A stretch of DNA of 64,000 bases, taken from assembly GCA_943736015.1 (NCBI GenBank), contig OX031068.1, positions 33,290,296 through 33,354,295 of the forward strand. Direction: 5' to 3'. The notes below the pieces were generated by a model. It was not told where the DNA came from, did not search any database, and saw only the letters and a list, made by a program, of their open reading frames with translations. The position numbers and the translations under genes were made by a program. Each line of letters begins with the position of its first letter. Position 1 is the stretch's first letter. This document shows positions 10,444 through 21,037 of this stretch, one piece after another. The DNA comes from Tridacna crocea. Lineage: Eukaryota > Mollusca > Bivalvia > Cardiida > Cardiidae.

Positions 10444-10672
10444 TTAACCCTTTACCAAACAAAAAATTTTTAGACTGGTCCAAATCGAAAGCATTTGCTG
10501 ACAACAAAATAACCACAACTAAAAAATTGAAATTTGTTACCAGCAGGGTAGAAAACATTGTGGGAAAAGGAGAAAATGCTGGTTACCAGCATTTTCTCCT
10601 TTTCCCACAATGTTTTCAAAAGGCTTCTTTCTCAGGGTCGTTAAAAGTCGGGATTGTGTGGTAAAGAGTTAA
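10444..10672 (-). repeat. TTAA-hp element, reference-quality copy
   Basis: Best example of the family. TTAACCCTTTACCAAAC and GTGTGGTAAAGAGTTAA form the terminal inverted repeats. A perfect palindrome runs from AACATTGTGGGAAAAGGAG through GCTGGTTACCAGC to CTCCTTTTCCCACAATGTT. Unique flanks are GACTGGTCCAAATCGAAAGC on one side and CTTCTTTCTCAGGGTCG on the other. No coding capacity. The TTAA target and CCC-type ends suggest piggyBac- or Kolobok-mobilised MITEs; the transposase source is not in the window. Confidence 0.93.
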
Positions 10673-10735
10673 AGACCATCTGACAGCTGTATGATATATA
10701 TGATGATGATTATTTATAATATCACTGTTTTTCAG

Positions 10736-10885
10736 AACTATCTAAGAGAGCAGCCCGACAACATCAAGTCTGTCAATCTGGTTGGTGAATGTACAAAATT
10801 CCTCAACATTCTCTACTCAAATATCAACACTAACTCTATAGCTCTCACGACCCAGGTCTTTGAAACTTTGGTGGAGTTCACATCT
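10736..10885 (+). CDS. ITPR-like: ITPR-like exon 5: RIH-associated domain core
   Basis: 50 codons, phase 0 to 0, between a tgtttttcag acceptor and a gtaagt donor. NYLREQPDNIKSVNLVGEC and TQVFETLVEFTS align with IP3R NFLRCQNNKTNYNLVCET and NQTLESLTEYCQ. This is the best-conserved cytosolic exon in the window. The region between (TKFLNILYSNINTNS) is shorter than the glycine-rich loop of vertebrate receptors. Confidence 0.92.
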
Positions 10886-10904
10886 GTAAGTATTACCCTT
10901 AGGC

Positions 10905-11065
10905 TGCTAAGTGTGACTCACTGACCTGTTGTGGACAGTGTAGATCCAAGATCAGACTGCACAGAATGTGCAGTCTGATCTTGGATCTACACTGTCCACT
11001 AAGGAAATATTATTCCCCAAAACATAGCTTAAAATTGCAATATTTTGGTTTTTAATGTCTAATTG
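10905..11065. repeat. TAGATCCAAGATCAGACTGC palindromic element
   Basis: A near-perfect palindrome at about 10938-11000 (GGACAGTGTAGATCCAAGAT and its complement around GCACAGAATGTGC), followed by a family-specific tail ending TGCAATATTTTGGTTTTTAA. Other copies: 16432-16585, 36955-37060, 53545-53655, 61040-61165. Confidence 0.8.
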
Positions 11066-11208
11066 AAAATTTCATTTCAGTTACTAAGCAGTATAAAGTT
11101 TAGGTTATTTAGTACCCCACTATAACAGATTATAGAGAGTATAAAATCAGTTTGCTTATTGAATTGAACATTTAAGATGATCTGTATTAGACATTCAAAT
11201 GACTAGTC

Positions 11209-11387
11209 TTAACCCTTTACTCCATAGATACTCATCTCTACGCTTTGCTTGTAGGAGCCTTTGGAAAACATTGTGTTTTCTATGCTATCAAAAGGTTTCA
11301 TATATACATAAGAAACGGCTTCATCCTTGCTGTTATGTAGGGTCAGTTAGAGATACCATAGAAATGCCTCATGGGGTAAAGGGTTAA
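11209..11387. repeat. TTAA-hp subtype B, hairpin deleted
   Basis: TTAACCCTTTACTCCATAG start and GGTAAAGGGTTAA end. Body sequence is shared with 46857-47087, but here the palindrome is lost between CATTGTG and TTTTCTATGC. Confidence 0.82.
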
Positions 11388-11839
11388 CAGAATAAGGCTT
11401 AAGTTAGATACTACCCCATAATGACAGGGAATGAAATTAATTGGCATATTTAATTAAGATGTTCTGTCTCAGCCAATCAAATGGTTATTTTAGAATATAG
11501 CACTAGAACAAAAGTAGGACAGTAATCATGTGAATATACAGCTCCAGTATAGAACAAAAGGGATTGAAAAAAAAAACTTTGAAGGTCCCCAATTAAATAA
11601 GTAAATGAATTAGTGCTCTTTCATTTTAAATTCTGTCAATTTTCTTTCCATCATATTTTGCATCCAAAATGTATATGTATGACATAAACTATAAGTATGC
11701 TCTCAGCAAAATGAATTTGCATACCCGACAAGTCGGAAAAAGTCTGCAAGGTCCATGTAAATACACAATGAAAACTTTGTTGCATGTAGAATTCAAAATA
11801 CTTTTTCCAATACATTGTAGATCTGCTTATTATTTGTAG
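11388..11839. other. Intron 5 stretch
   Basis: AT-rich with no recognised element. Confidence 0.4.
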
Positions 11840-11941
11840 GGAAATGGCACAAACCAAGCTGTTGTGTTTGACAATAAAATATGTGACTATGTTAATCATA
11901 TCTTGAGAGTGGGTGTGTATAAGGACTGTACTGATGAGCAG
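11840..11941 (+). CDS. ITPR-like: ITPR-like exon 6: RIH-associated domain, third part
   Basis: 34 codons, phase 0 to 0. Acceptor tatttgtag, donor gtaaat. GNGTNQAVVFDNKICDYVN corresponds to the IP3R stretch GPCHENQNCI...GIDIITALI. The GN-x-x-NQ turn followed by a helix is kept, so the exon continues directly from exon 5. Confidence 0.88.
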
Positions 11942-12027
11942 GTAAATATCCTAAGATTTCTTGAAATTCTGAATTGTTAGGCAAAGGGGTAAAGTCCTAG
12001 ATGCTTCACCTTCAACTCTGTTCTATG

Positions 12028-12248
12028 TTAGCCCTAGTTTAAACAACTTCAAGGAGAGAGGCTTTTGAAAACATGGTGAGAAATGGAAAAAATGCAAGCA
12101 ACCTGCATTTTCTTCTTTTGTCACAATGTTTTCTACCCTTGTTAAAGATAAATCACATCATTTTAGCCATATTTTTAGTTTGTTATCTGCAAAAATTAAT
12201 GCTTTCAATTTTGGACAAGTTTAAAAGGTCGTCAAAAAAGCAGGTTAA
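12028..12248 (+). repeat. TTAA-hp element, old
   Basis: Centre GCAAGCAACCTGC. The right end has decayed to CAGGTTAA. Confidence 0.65.
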
Positions 12249-12459
12249 ACTATTAAGAATTTAAATGATAACAGCCAGCCAGTACTAGAAACAGCAATGC
12301 AGAGTCTTCAAAACTTATTTCTCATGAATGAAAAATCTTACCATATAATTGATGGGAGATCCAAGATCAGAAGGATGGATGTTCAAAGCGTGCATAGAGC
12401 ACTAGGTAGCAGCCTGAGAATTGAAAATGCATTTTAGGATTGCTTGGTCAAAGAGGGTT

Positions 12460-12674
12460 TTAACCCTTTACCAAACAATCCCTGGTTTCTACGACCAGAG
12501 ATAGAAACCTGTTGAAAACATTGTGGGAAAAGGAGAAAATGCTGGTAACCAGCATTTTCTCCTTTTCCAACAATGTTTTCTACCCTGCTGAAAACAAATT
12601 TCAATTTAATTTGTCGTCTGCGAATTCTTACAGTTTGGGCCAGTCTAAAATTTTGTCGTTTGGTAAAGAGTTAA
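12460..12674 (+). repeat. TTAA-hp element, near full length
   Basis: CAATCCCTGGTTTCTACGACC subtype. A short deletion after TTTCAATTTAA removes part of the right arm. Confidence 0.88.
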
Positions 12675-12694
12675 TGCCTTGAAGCAGCATTCCA

Positions 12695-12840
12695 AGCAAG
12701 TAATCACGTAACTGTGGATCCATTAAATCCATTTTGTCTAACAGCCAGCTAAATCCTGGGGCAGAATGGTTCTTGGATATGCAGAAAATTAACCAAGGCA
12801 AAAACTTTCTACCCAGGTCAGCCCAAGAAGACTGCACAGA
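12695..12840. repeat. CCATTTTGTCTAAC repeat family copy
   Basis: Blocks TTAAATCCATTTTGTCTAAC, GGCAGAATGGTTC and GAAGACTGCACAG match the other copies. Confidence 0.55.
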
Positions 12841-12871
12841 CTGATATGTGACAATACTATTTGCAGATGCA

Positions 12872-12990
12872 TTGATTCTTTACCAGACGCCAAATATATC
12901 GATTTGTCCAGATTTAAAGCGATTGTAGACGATCTGTTTAAAGTGGCTCTAATTTGAAATTTAGTCTTGGATAGGGCAAAAAAACATTGT
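12872..12990 (-). repeat. TTAA-hp partial copy with empty target site
   Basis: Half element preceding a tandem duplicate of itself. GATCTGTTTAAAGTGGCTC (TTAA at 12938-12941) is uninterrupted here, whereas the duplicate has an insertion at the same TTAA. Confidence 0.82.
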
Positions 12991-12996
12991 GATGCA

Positions 12997-13450
12997 TTAA
13001 TTCTTTATCAGCCCCCAAATATATCGATTTGTCCAGATTTAACTTGATTGCAGACAATCTATTTAACCCTTTCCTAAACGACAAACTTTTGGACTAGACC
13101 AAATTGAAAGCATTTGCAGAAGACAATTCAAATCTTGCTGAAAAGATGATTTCTGTCTATGATAGGGTAGAAAGCATTGTGGGAAAGGAGAAAATGCTGG
13201 TTACCAGCATTTTCTCCTTTTCTGACAATGTTTTCAGAAGGCTACTTTTTCAGACCCGTAAAAACCAGGGATTGTTTGGGAAAGGGTTAAAGTGGCTCTA
13301 ATTTGAAATTTATTCTTGATAGGGCAGAAAACATTGTGGGGAAAAGGGAGAAAATCCTGATTACCAGAATTTTCTCCTTTTCCCACAATATTTTCTATAG
13401 GCGTTTTTCTCGGGATCATTGAAAGTTGGCATTGTGTGGTAAAGAGTTAA
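12997..13450 (-). repeat. TTAA-hp element interrupted by another copy
   Basis: The outer element is split at 13063-13290 by a younger copy. The right part resumes AGTGGCTCTAATTTGAAATT and ends GGTAAAGAGTTAA. Confidence 0.85.
13063..13290 (-). repeat. TTAA-hp element nested in an older copy
   Basis: Complete element bounded by TTAA on both sides inside 12997-13450. Confidence 0.9.
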
Positions 13451-13494
13451 ACCTGCTTTTCACACAGTATGACTTATTTGTTATTATTCTTTAG

Positions 13495-13596
13495 ATCTAC
13501 AGTTTAAAAAGAGCTATTGGAATACTGGTGCGATGTTTGACTGAGGAGAATACAAAGCCAAAGGATGAAGAGTCACAGCAAACTAATCTACCCAAG
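13495..13596 (+). CDS. ITPR-like: ITPR-like exon 7: helical linker
   Basis: 34 codons, phase 0 to 0. Acceptor tattctttag, donor gtaatg. IYSLKRAIGILVRCLTEEN is followed by a charged tail (TKPKDEESQQTNLPK). It aligns with IP3R [20 protein letters not shown], the helix after the RIH-associated core. The charged tail is extra relative to vertebrate receptors. Confidence 0.82.
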
Positions 13597-13615
13597 GTAA
13601 TGTATAAAGATTTTT

Positions 13616-13690
13616 TGTGTGATGGTGCTGGTCACACAGGAATGTCCTTGGGCAACACACTGCAGAGCCCCAGCCAAAGTCCTGTTGATT
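13616..13690 (+). mobile_element. SINE fragment
   Basis: AGGAATGTCCTTGGGCAACA then CTGCAGAGCCCCAGCC resembles the body of the element at 58580-58805. A related reverse-strand piece is at 14640-14705. Confidence 0.45.
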
Positions 13691-13839
13691 TCAAAACTGC
13701 AATGAATATAATTATGACCTATAGCCTTCATGTGATAGAAATACTTTGGAAAGTGACTTAAAAAGTTATCGAAAGTCAGATTATCTGTTTAACAGTTTAT
13801 TGTTTGAAATATATCATTTAAAATATATCATTGAAGGCA

Positions 13840-13962
13840 TAATGTGGACAACAAAATAAATGTTGCACAAATCAGGCTAGAAAACATTGCCTTTTCCCAT
13901 GATTTTTTCAAAAGGTTCTTCATTTGAGTTGTTAAAATTGAGATTGTGTGGTTAAGGGTTAA
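13840..13962 (-). repeat. TTAA-hp fragment
   Basis: Hairpin mostly lost. The right end is GTGTGGTTAAGGGTTAA. Confidence 0.6.
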
Positions 13963-14094
13963 GTCTTTCCTTACTTGGACCTCTTTCAATACCTTGAAAT
14001 ACATTCCACTGACACTCCAAATATCTTTCTCATATAGAAGCTCATATATTCTTGACAATGTACACTCAAGATTTAACTGTACATTCTGTGGAGT

Positions 14095-14292
14095 TTGGGT
14101 CCGTATTCACCAACCATTCTTAAGAAAACTCTTTGTCTCACTCTTCAAGATCTGATGACTGTAAAAGTAACAGAACTTCTGACTGGCTAAACCAAATGGT
14201 TTAGCTAGCCAGATGTTCTATTACTTTCATAGTGACGAAATTCTGAGGAATAAGTCTAAGAATTTTCCTAAGAAAGGTTGTTGAATATGGAC
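14095..14292. repeat. GGTCCGTATTCACCAACC hairpin MITE
   Basis: Terminal inverted repeats GGTCCGTATTCACCAACC and GGTTGTTGAATATGGACC. An inner palindrome surrounds AACCAAATGGTTTAGC, flanked by GTAACAGAACTTCTGAC and its near-complement. A second copy is at 18305-18510. Confidence 0.75.
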
Positions 14293-14403
14293 CCTGGCCT
14301 TGATTAGTACCGTGCGCAAATAGCACCATGTGCAAAAGTCCCATTTCTTAACCAGGAAGCTGGAAGGATAGATATGCTATTTTAAATTAGCATACTAAAA
14401 GTC

Positions 14404-14632
14404 TTAACCCTTTACCACACAACAATATTTTAGACCTGTCTGAATTGAAAGCATTTGCAGATGACAATTTCAATATGGCTTAATGATGCGATTTTTGTTT
14501 GATAGGGTAGAAAACATTGTGGGAAAAGGAGAAAATGCTGGTTACCAGCATTTTCTCCTTTTCCCACAATGTTTTCAAAAGGCGTCTTTCACGGGGGTCG
14601 TGAAAAGTTGGGATTGTGTGGTAAAGAGTTAA
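14404..14632 (-). repeat. TTAA-hp element, full length
   Basis: Intact minus copy with perfect palindrome and GGTAAAGAGTTAA end. Confidence 0.92.
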
Positions 14633-14766
14633 TCATACCTTTCCTGGGTTACACCTGTCCAGGGCTGGTATTCTGCAGTGTCTTGCCCAAGGGGTCTATT
14701 TCGAAGCAAGAGCTGTGAGCATGCGTATAATCAGGATGTCCTGATAACAAAACCAGTACTTTAGTG

Positions 14767-14949
14767 CTAAGCCTCTTTACCAAACTTGGACTTGGCCAAA
14801 TTGAAAGCATAAATTTTGCAGACTACATATTTAATGAAGTTCAAATGATGAGTTCTGCCTTTGATAGGGTAAAATCGTTGTTGGAAAAGGAGAAAATGCT
14901 AGCACAAGTATTATCTCTTCTTCCTACAATGTTTTCAAAAGTCTCAGGT
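14767..14949 (-). repeat. TTAA-hp element, old
   Basis: Core GGAGAAAATGCTAGCACAAGT. The right end is lost after AAAGTCTCAGG. Confidence 0.65.
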
Positions 14950-15359
14950 ATCCTTTGTTGATATAAAAGGCTGCGTTATACAATTAAATCACTTTCAACC
15001 TCAAAACTAGGTTGCCCAATCATCTTAAAAAACAAATTATAACAAATGATGAAATTTTCTGTTTGACTACATGTTATTGTTAATCACTTTGTAAACACAT
15101 GATTTGTTCAACTATTCAATCCTGTGTTATATTTTGTGAACGTAAATAATACAAGAGTATCACCAAACCATGAGATAGCAACAGTTACTGTTTACAATGG
15201 TAACAGTTTTTGACTTCCTGTAGAATGATTTTATGCTCGTCTGTAACATTTAATTTTAAATACTGGTAATACAGGTCAAATCTACGCCCATGGTAAATTC
15301 ACATCTTCATATTTGTGTTAATCAGATTTCTTCCCTGTTCTTTTGTATATCTGTAGAGC

Positions 15360-15588
15360 TTAACTCTTAACCAAACAACAAAATTATAGACTCGTCCAAA
15401 TTGAAAGCATTTGCAGACGACAAAATTAATCTCACTGAAGGTTTGAAATTTGTTTTGGGAAGGGTAGAAAACATTGTGGAAAAAGGAGAAAATGCTGGTT
15501 ACCAGCGTTTTCTCCTTTTCCCAAAATGTTTTCAAAAGGTTTCTTTCCAAGGGTCATTAAAAGTTGAGATTGTGTGGTATAGAGTTAA
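15360..15588 (-). repeat. TTAA-hp element, full length
   Basis: TTAACTCTTAACCAAACAAC start and GGTATAGAGTTAA end. One palindrome mismatch (CAGCGTTTTC). Confidence 0.9.
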
Positions 15589-15731
15589 AAGAGTGTCCTT
15601 GCTATTGTTCTGTCTAATATTTAGTGTCGAAGTCAGCTTTATGCCTGTTTGTTGGAACGTTTGATGTGAAAACTGATTGATGTCATAATTACACACCAAT
15701 AACATTTAATAAGTTTATTCCATTTAAAAGT

Positions 15732-15933
15732 TTAATTCTTCCCCAAACAAGCCCTGGTTTTTACGTATCTACAGTAAAAGTCTTTTGAAAACACTGTGGG
15801 AAAAGGAGAAATTGCCACAGTGTTTTCTACTTTTTTTTTAGAATTTTCTGCCATTTTCTCTAAATCTAACATTGTGGACTGCAAACTCTTGGTTTGGAAG
15901 AGTCCAAAATTTGTCATTTGGGAAAAGGGTTAA
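15732..15933 (+). repeat. TTAA-hp subtype C, one hairpin arm lost
   Basis: TTAATTCTTCCCCAAACAAG with CGTATCTACAGTAAAAGTC and GGTTTGGAAGAGTCC, diagnostic of subtype C. The centre jumps from GAAATTGCC to ACAGTGTTTTC. Confidence 0.78.
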
Positions 15934-15938
15934 TTGAA

Positions 15939-16148
15939 TAACCCTTATGACATTGCATAAATTTTAGGAAGAAGGCTTTTCAAACCTTTGTGGTAAAAGG
16001 AGAAAAATGCTCGTAACCAGTATTTTTTCTGTTTTGCACAATGTTTCTATCATTTCACTGACAAAACTTATCCAATATTGATTTTGTTTTCTATTGCAAA
16101 AGCATTCTATTTGATCAAGTTTTAATTTGATTATTTTGTGAGGAACTT
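15939..16148 (+). repeat. TTAA-hp element, degraded
   Basis: GGAAGAAGGCTTTTCAAACC and GTAACCAGTATTTTT are recognisable; the ends are poor. Confidence 0.5.
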
Positions 16149-16431
16149 TTACAGAGACTATATCTCTAAACTTGTGAGCACATACTTACATTGCCGATAG
16201 TTCATGTAAAAATTGTTGATGTCTTAAAGATGACTTTCACACAATAAAATCATCTCTGATTGTTGACACTGTCTCTTGAAATAATAAAAAGAAAAAAAGT
16301 AAACAAATTTGCATGTATAAAATAATACTACCTTCACAAGACATTTTTTGTTCTGCAGGAGATGTTTTGAAAACCAAATGGCTATACTTTCCTCTTAAAT
16401 TTTTAGACTGTGCAAAAGACAACTTAATTCT

Positions 16432-16585
16432 GGGGCTGCTGAGCACAACTCAGGACAGTATAGATCAAGATCAGACTGTACAGAACATGCAACATTCCAA
16501 TCTTGATCTACACTGTCCAAGAAAGAGATACTATTCACAAAAACATAACTTTAAAATAGCAATATTTGGGTTTTTAACAATATAA
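16432..16585. repeat. TAGATCAAGATCAGACTG hairpin element
   Basis: Diverged copy of 10905-11065 with the same tail (TAGCAATATTTGGGTTTTTA). Confidence 0.7.
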
Positions 16586-16840
16586 TTTAAAATTATTTGT
16601 TTTATTTAAAAGGATAAGGGTTAGTTGTGTCGCATGGTTCCTGTTGGAAAAGGGGCCAGTCTAGTAGATATTGGTGTGCATGATACCGAGCAAGATGTTG
16701 CATAGTATGGACCATAGTTGTCTAAAAGCAACTCAAGTATAAAGTAGTATGGTACTGCAAGATGTGGAACTGCACCCCCACTGAAAGTATTTGCAGGCAA
16801 AAAATTAATATAGCACAGGTGATGGTTGACCTTGAGAAGA

Positions 16841-17038
16841 TTACCATTTTTCCTAGTGAAAAAAATTCCGACTGGTCTGAATTGAAAGGATTTGCAGATG
16901 ATAAGGGTAACTGAAATGTTTTGCATTGGGTAGAAAATACTGTTGGTAAAAGAGAAAATGCTTGTTATCTCCTTTTCCCAGAAGGCGTCCATGTCTTGCA
17001 GGGTCGTTAAAACTTGGGATAGTGTGGTAATGGGTTGA
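16841..17038 (-). repeat. TTAA-hp element with hairpin deletion
   Basis: One arm is shortened (AATGCTTGTTATCTCC). It ends GGTAATGGGTTGA, shared with the next copy. Confidence 0.7.
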
Positions 17039-17225
17039 CCCATTACCACACAATCCATACTTTTGACAACCCTGAGAAAAAAGCCTTGGGAAAAGATTGT
17101 GGGAAAAGGAAAAAATGCTGATAGCCAGCATTTTCTCCTTTTCCAACATTGTTTTCTACTCTTCACAAAACAAATTTCAAATTTTTAGTCACTTTTAATA
17201 TGTCATCTGCAAAAGCTTTCGAAAA
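17035..17225 (+). repeat. TTAA-hp element, right end lost
   Basis: It starts at the shared TTGACCCATTACC. Palindrome intact; truncated after AAAGCTTTCG. Confidence 0.8.
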
Positions 17226-17460
17226 TTGCCAAAATTATACCATGATTACCTGATATGTAGATAGCCTGATCATGAATTGCAAGTTATTTGGATAACAAGT
17301 TTTATTCAAAATTATGCTAGAAATGGGCAGATACTGAACCATATCTGCTCTAAGCAGATCTCTTTCTCTGATTTAATCAAACTGTTAAATAGACTATAGT
17401 TTATGGTATTGTTTCACATAGTTGTTCAACTGTCTATGTTTTTCACACACTGTATTATAG

Positions 17461-17493
17461 ACAGAGTTCACTCGTCACGATATGTCGTCTAAG
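17461..17493 (+). CDS. ITPR-like: ITPR-like exon 8: 33-nt microexon
   Basis: An 11-codon exon (TEFTRHDMSSK) with acceptor gtattatag and donor gtaact, phase 0 to 0. It matches IP3R MESRHDSENAER, so it carries conserved residues (RHD) and is probably constitutive despite its size. It is isolated by introns of about 3.9 and 4.2 kb. Confidence 0.75.
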
Positions 17494-17925
17494 GTAACTT
17501 TGCCGTAGTACCCATGTTGTATCCCTTCAACACATTACCTCAAGATGGACTACTTTTTCCTTCTTGTAGTAAACCACTTTTGAAACATTGTGATGAAAGC
17601 AAAAGATTCCTGTTAAGGCATTTATCCTATTTTCTTCCTGATGTTTTTAAAAGCAAGTTGTCTGCAGATGTGTAAAAAGTCATGTCTTTGTGGTACTGTG
17701 TTGGTGCTTATTTTAATAGTATTTTTTTTTTATCTTTATCAGAGCTTATTCAGTTAATTTTCACAGTTTATAACATTTATTTTTACATTTTGAGTTCACA
17801 AACTGGCTAAATAATCTACACCTAGACTTCAAAGCAATTGACCAATTTCGAGAATCAGCTGACTCCCAAATGAGCAATCCTATGCTTTTATACATGCTTG
17901 CAAAACATTAAAAGAGGCATTCAGA
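17494..17925. other. Intron 8 stretch
   Basis: A faint TTAA-hp remnant at 17565-17660. Otherwise AT-rich and unrecognised. Confidence 0.35.
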
Positions 17926-17929
17926 GATT

Positions 17930-18145
17930 AGCGTAAAGTGTTATCTCAGATTAGCCTGTGCAGCCTAATCTGAGACAGCACTTTATGAATACATTAGATT
18001 TTATCCTGCAATATTCTTGCATGAAACAGAAATTACATAAAAATGGAATGGTTGTTTTGGATCAGCCTATGAGGATTGCACGGGCAGATCCGAAGCGACA
18101 CTGTATGCAAAATGTCTGAATGCCCCTTTTCGCGTGTTGCAAGCC
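17930..18145. repeat. AGATTAGCCTGTGCAG hairpin element
   Basis: GTGTTATCTCAGATTAGCC and its partial complement CTAATCTGAGACAGCAC form a left hairpin. ATTAGATTTTATCCTGCA is the middle block, and GGATCAGCC...GCGACACTG forms a second hairpin at the right. Confidence 0.65.
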
Positions 18146-18304
18146 ATATAACAGACGAAGTAAAAACTCTTTTGCATGTTTTAAGTAATTAGTAGGAGCA
18201 GAAAATAGTGCTGGGAACCAATAGAGTAAGCAGTTTCTGCCTTTACCACAATTTTTATACCATTTCAAGTTCAAATCCCATCTTTTGAAGAACACCTGGT
18301 TATG

Positions 18305-18510
18305 TATTCAGTACTATTCACCAACCATTCTTAAGAAAATACATGTACTCAGTCTTATTCTTCAGAATTTGTCTGTGTGAAAGTAACAGAACTTCATATT
18401 GGCTAATCCATTCAGTTTAGCTAATCAGAAGCTCTGTTACTTTCACAGAAAATCTTGAAGAACAAGACAAAGAATGGTCTTAAGAATGGTTGGTGAAAAC
18501 AGACCCTGAA
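18305..18510. repeat. CACCAACCATTCTTAAG hairpin MITE
   Basis: TIRs TTCACCAACCATTCTTAAG and CTTAAGAATGGTTGGTGAA. Inner arms GTGAAAGTAACAGAACTT and GCTCTGTTACTTTCAC. Same family as 14095-14292. Confidence 0.78.
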
Positions 18511-18560
18511 AATGTTTTCAATTCAGACCAGTCTAATTTTTCTTTATTTTGAGGTAAAAC

Positions 18561-18783
18561 GTTAATATGACCTTATACATTGAAAGCTTTGCATAGTATG
18601 GACAACTGCAAATTTATGACAAAATAAATGTGACTCTTGTGATGGGATTTGTACTTGAACTGGTCGAAAATATTGTGGCAAAAGGAGAAATTGCCATTGA
18701 CTAGCAGTTTCTGCTTTTCTGACAATTTTTTTAGATGTCTTTCTTTGGTTCATTAATAAATTGGATTGTGTGGTAAAAAGTGA
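18561..18783 (-). repeat. TTAA-hp element, old
   Basis: The core is subtype-C-like (GGAGAAATTGCC), with a GTGTGGTAAAAAGTGAA end. A right-end fragment of another copy sits at 18510-18563. Confidence 0.6.
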
Positions 18784-18874
18784 ATAAATTAATGTTATGT
18801 TTGATCACAGTGTGTGTACCCCTATACACTACAGTTCTTTCATAGAGTTGTGTTTTGTTCACTTTATTTTAGAT

Positions 18875-18960
18875 GTTGGCCACTTCAGTTGGTTAGCGCA
18901 ATTGGCCAAAAGCCAGTGAGCCTATGACATGGCCCTAGGTTCAGCATATGTGCATTAACT
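18875..18960 (+). mobile_element. Possible tRNA-like SINE head
   Basis: TCAGTTGGTTAGCGCAATTGG resembles an A box, and the following ATGGCCCTAGGTTCAGC a degraded B box. Confidence 0.4.
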
Positions 18961-20125
18961 TTTCTTTCAAACATCTATGAAAGTACCCTTCTGGTTTTGA
19001 CCAAATTTCACAGAAATGATCCTGCCTCTCTCCTCTTCAGATTTTATTCAAAGAAATTGATTCATATAAAAACTTGTTTGCCCTGGCAACAAAACTAAAA
19101 AGTATTGGAATATTTGAGAATTTTCTTGCCCAGAGTCATAAGTAAGGCCTACTGGGCTGTCAAACATTGCACTTAGTTTCGCGTAACTGCTACTGAATTG
19201 CTTCAAATTATAGCTCTGGCCTGGTAACAACTTTTACAAGGACTTATTTTGAAAACTTTAAAAATCTTCTGGTTGTGAACAATATGGCCTCGGCCAACCA
19301 AAATTGGCATGGAACTTCATCTTAGGGGTCTCTATTAATTTTCTGCAAATTAAAGCCCTTTGGCCAAATTAGCCCAGCACATGGGAGTCACAAGTTGAAA
19401 CTTGTAGTGTAGTAAAAATTTTAAAATTAATCTAAGGCTATCAAATTTGGCACTTAGCTTTTCTTAACTCATTACCAAACAACAAAATTTTAGGTTTTTC
19501 CAAATGGACAGCATTTGCGGACGACAAAATAAAAGTGATGGAAAATTTGAAATTTGTTTTGTGAAGGGTAGAAAACATTGTGGGAAATGGAGAAAATGCT
19601 GGTTGCCAGCATTTTCTCCTGTTTCCACAATGTTTTCTAAAGGCTTCTTATTCAGGGGCGGCAAAAGGGATTGTGTTGTAATGGGTTAAAAGGCCTTTAT
19701 TAAGATTCTTCAAGTTATAGCTCTGGAATCAAAACTGGCTTGTCCTTGGGGTCACAAGCTTTACATGAGCTTTTGTAGTTGGTAATTTAAAGATCTTCCT
19801 AAACCTAAGCCTAGGGCTCCTGAATTAGACATGTACCCTTATCTGGTGGATCTATTCTAAACTTGTTCAAAGTTTATAGCCCTCGAATGGATGTAAACTT
19901 AGAAAAAAATCTTATTTACAGTGTAATCATAAGGCCTAGAAAGGGATTATTTGATATGTGGCTTATAGACCTCTACCAGGATTTGAGGAATGATAGCTCA
20001 TAATAAAAGGCCTAAATCATGATCATAGGTGACATATGGACTTGCTGTAGGATCCAAAGTTTCGCATGGGCTTTTGTAGGGATAACTTTACAAATCTTCT
20101 TGTTTGTAACTACACTGTTAATAGG
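18960..20125. repeat. Diverged dispersed repeat with internal similarity
   Basis: Blocks such as GTCACAAG...TTTACATGAGC, TTTTGTAGGGATAACTTTAC and AAATCTTC recur every few hundred bases. It is interrupted by a TTAA-hp copy at 19464-19689. I cannot assign a family. Confidence 0.4.
19464..19689 (-). repeat. TTAA-hp element, full length
   Basis: Minus copy with palindrome centre GCTGGTTGCCAGC and GTAATGGGTTAA end. Confidence 0.88.
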
Positions 20126-20580
20126 TCTAGAATTGTGCAAAATTTTATTTTTCATCTTTATAATTGATATAATTATGTAGTGATTTTAATTTTTGTGAGT
20201 CTTTGTGATGTTCTACACTTACACATAAAAGTAGTCTGTGCTTGTTTCTTTCTGAGTTTACGAGTGAAACTAGTGATGTCTTTCATCTGTGTACCTGGCA
20301 AAAGCATGCTGTACTCTTGTTCATAGTCTTGCTGTAATGTTGTAATGTAATATAGAAGTGCTTTCTAATTAATGTATTCGGCTTTCTAGGACAGTGGCCT
20401 ACAATATTTTATCTGAATTTTCTTTTATTTTATTTCCGTACGCTTACCTGTGCTTTTACAGAACTACCAAAAAAAGAAAATTCTCTACATAATTTTATAC
20501 TTCATTAAATCACTTAGTCACATATATATACTATGTTGTTGAAAGGAAAAGTGCTTGTAAGCATTTATAAACATACATGT
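20126..20580. other. Intron 8 stretch
   Basis: AT-rich; nothing recognised. Confidence 0.4.
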
Positions 20581-20582
20581 AT

Positions 20583-20723
20583 TAAACTTTTTCAACAAAG
20601 TTTTCTGTCCTTTTAAAGACTCTTTCAAAAACAGAAATCATCATGTAAGCTACATTTTATTTTTCATCCTCTAATACTTTTGATTTGGTCATTTCTAAAA
20701 TTTTGTCACGGGTAAAGAGTTAA
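20583..20723 (+). repeat. TTAA-hp right half
   Basis: AAAGTTTTCTGTCC through GGGTAAAGAGTTAA; the left half is absent. Confidence 0.6.
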
Positions 20724-21037
20724 ATGAAACATGCTATGCAGCTCTGATTTGGAAACCGAGTTGCCATTGATCTATGGTAAGAATATAGCCCTTGAATTCT
20801 TTTTATGCAATGTATAATCACTGGATGAAAAAAAAAGAACAAAATTTTCGTGTGATATAATTCTGTCAGTTTTGACAAAATTATCAACTTGTCTCAACAA
20901 ATTTTGTTGATCTAGATATTGACATGGACCTAAGTTTATCTGGTATTTGTCGCTGATTTCCCAGTCTGAATTAGTATTAAATTCGGTTATTTTACCTTCA
21001 CTTAGGAACTTAATATAAAAACAGCATATGCTGAATC

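Noticed and set aside
10560..10615. MITE hairpins as microRNA precursors.
   Set aside because: The palindrome has essentially no loop and is present in dozens of copies. Without small-RNA data it is better explained as transposon structure.
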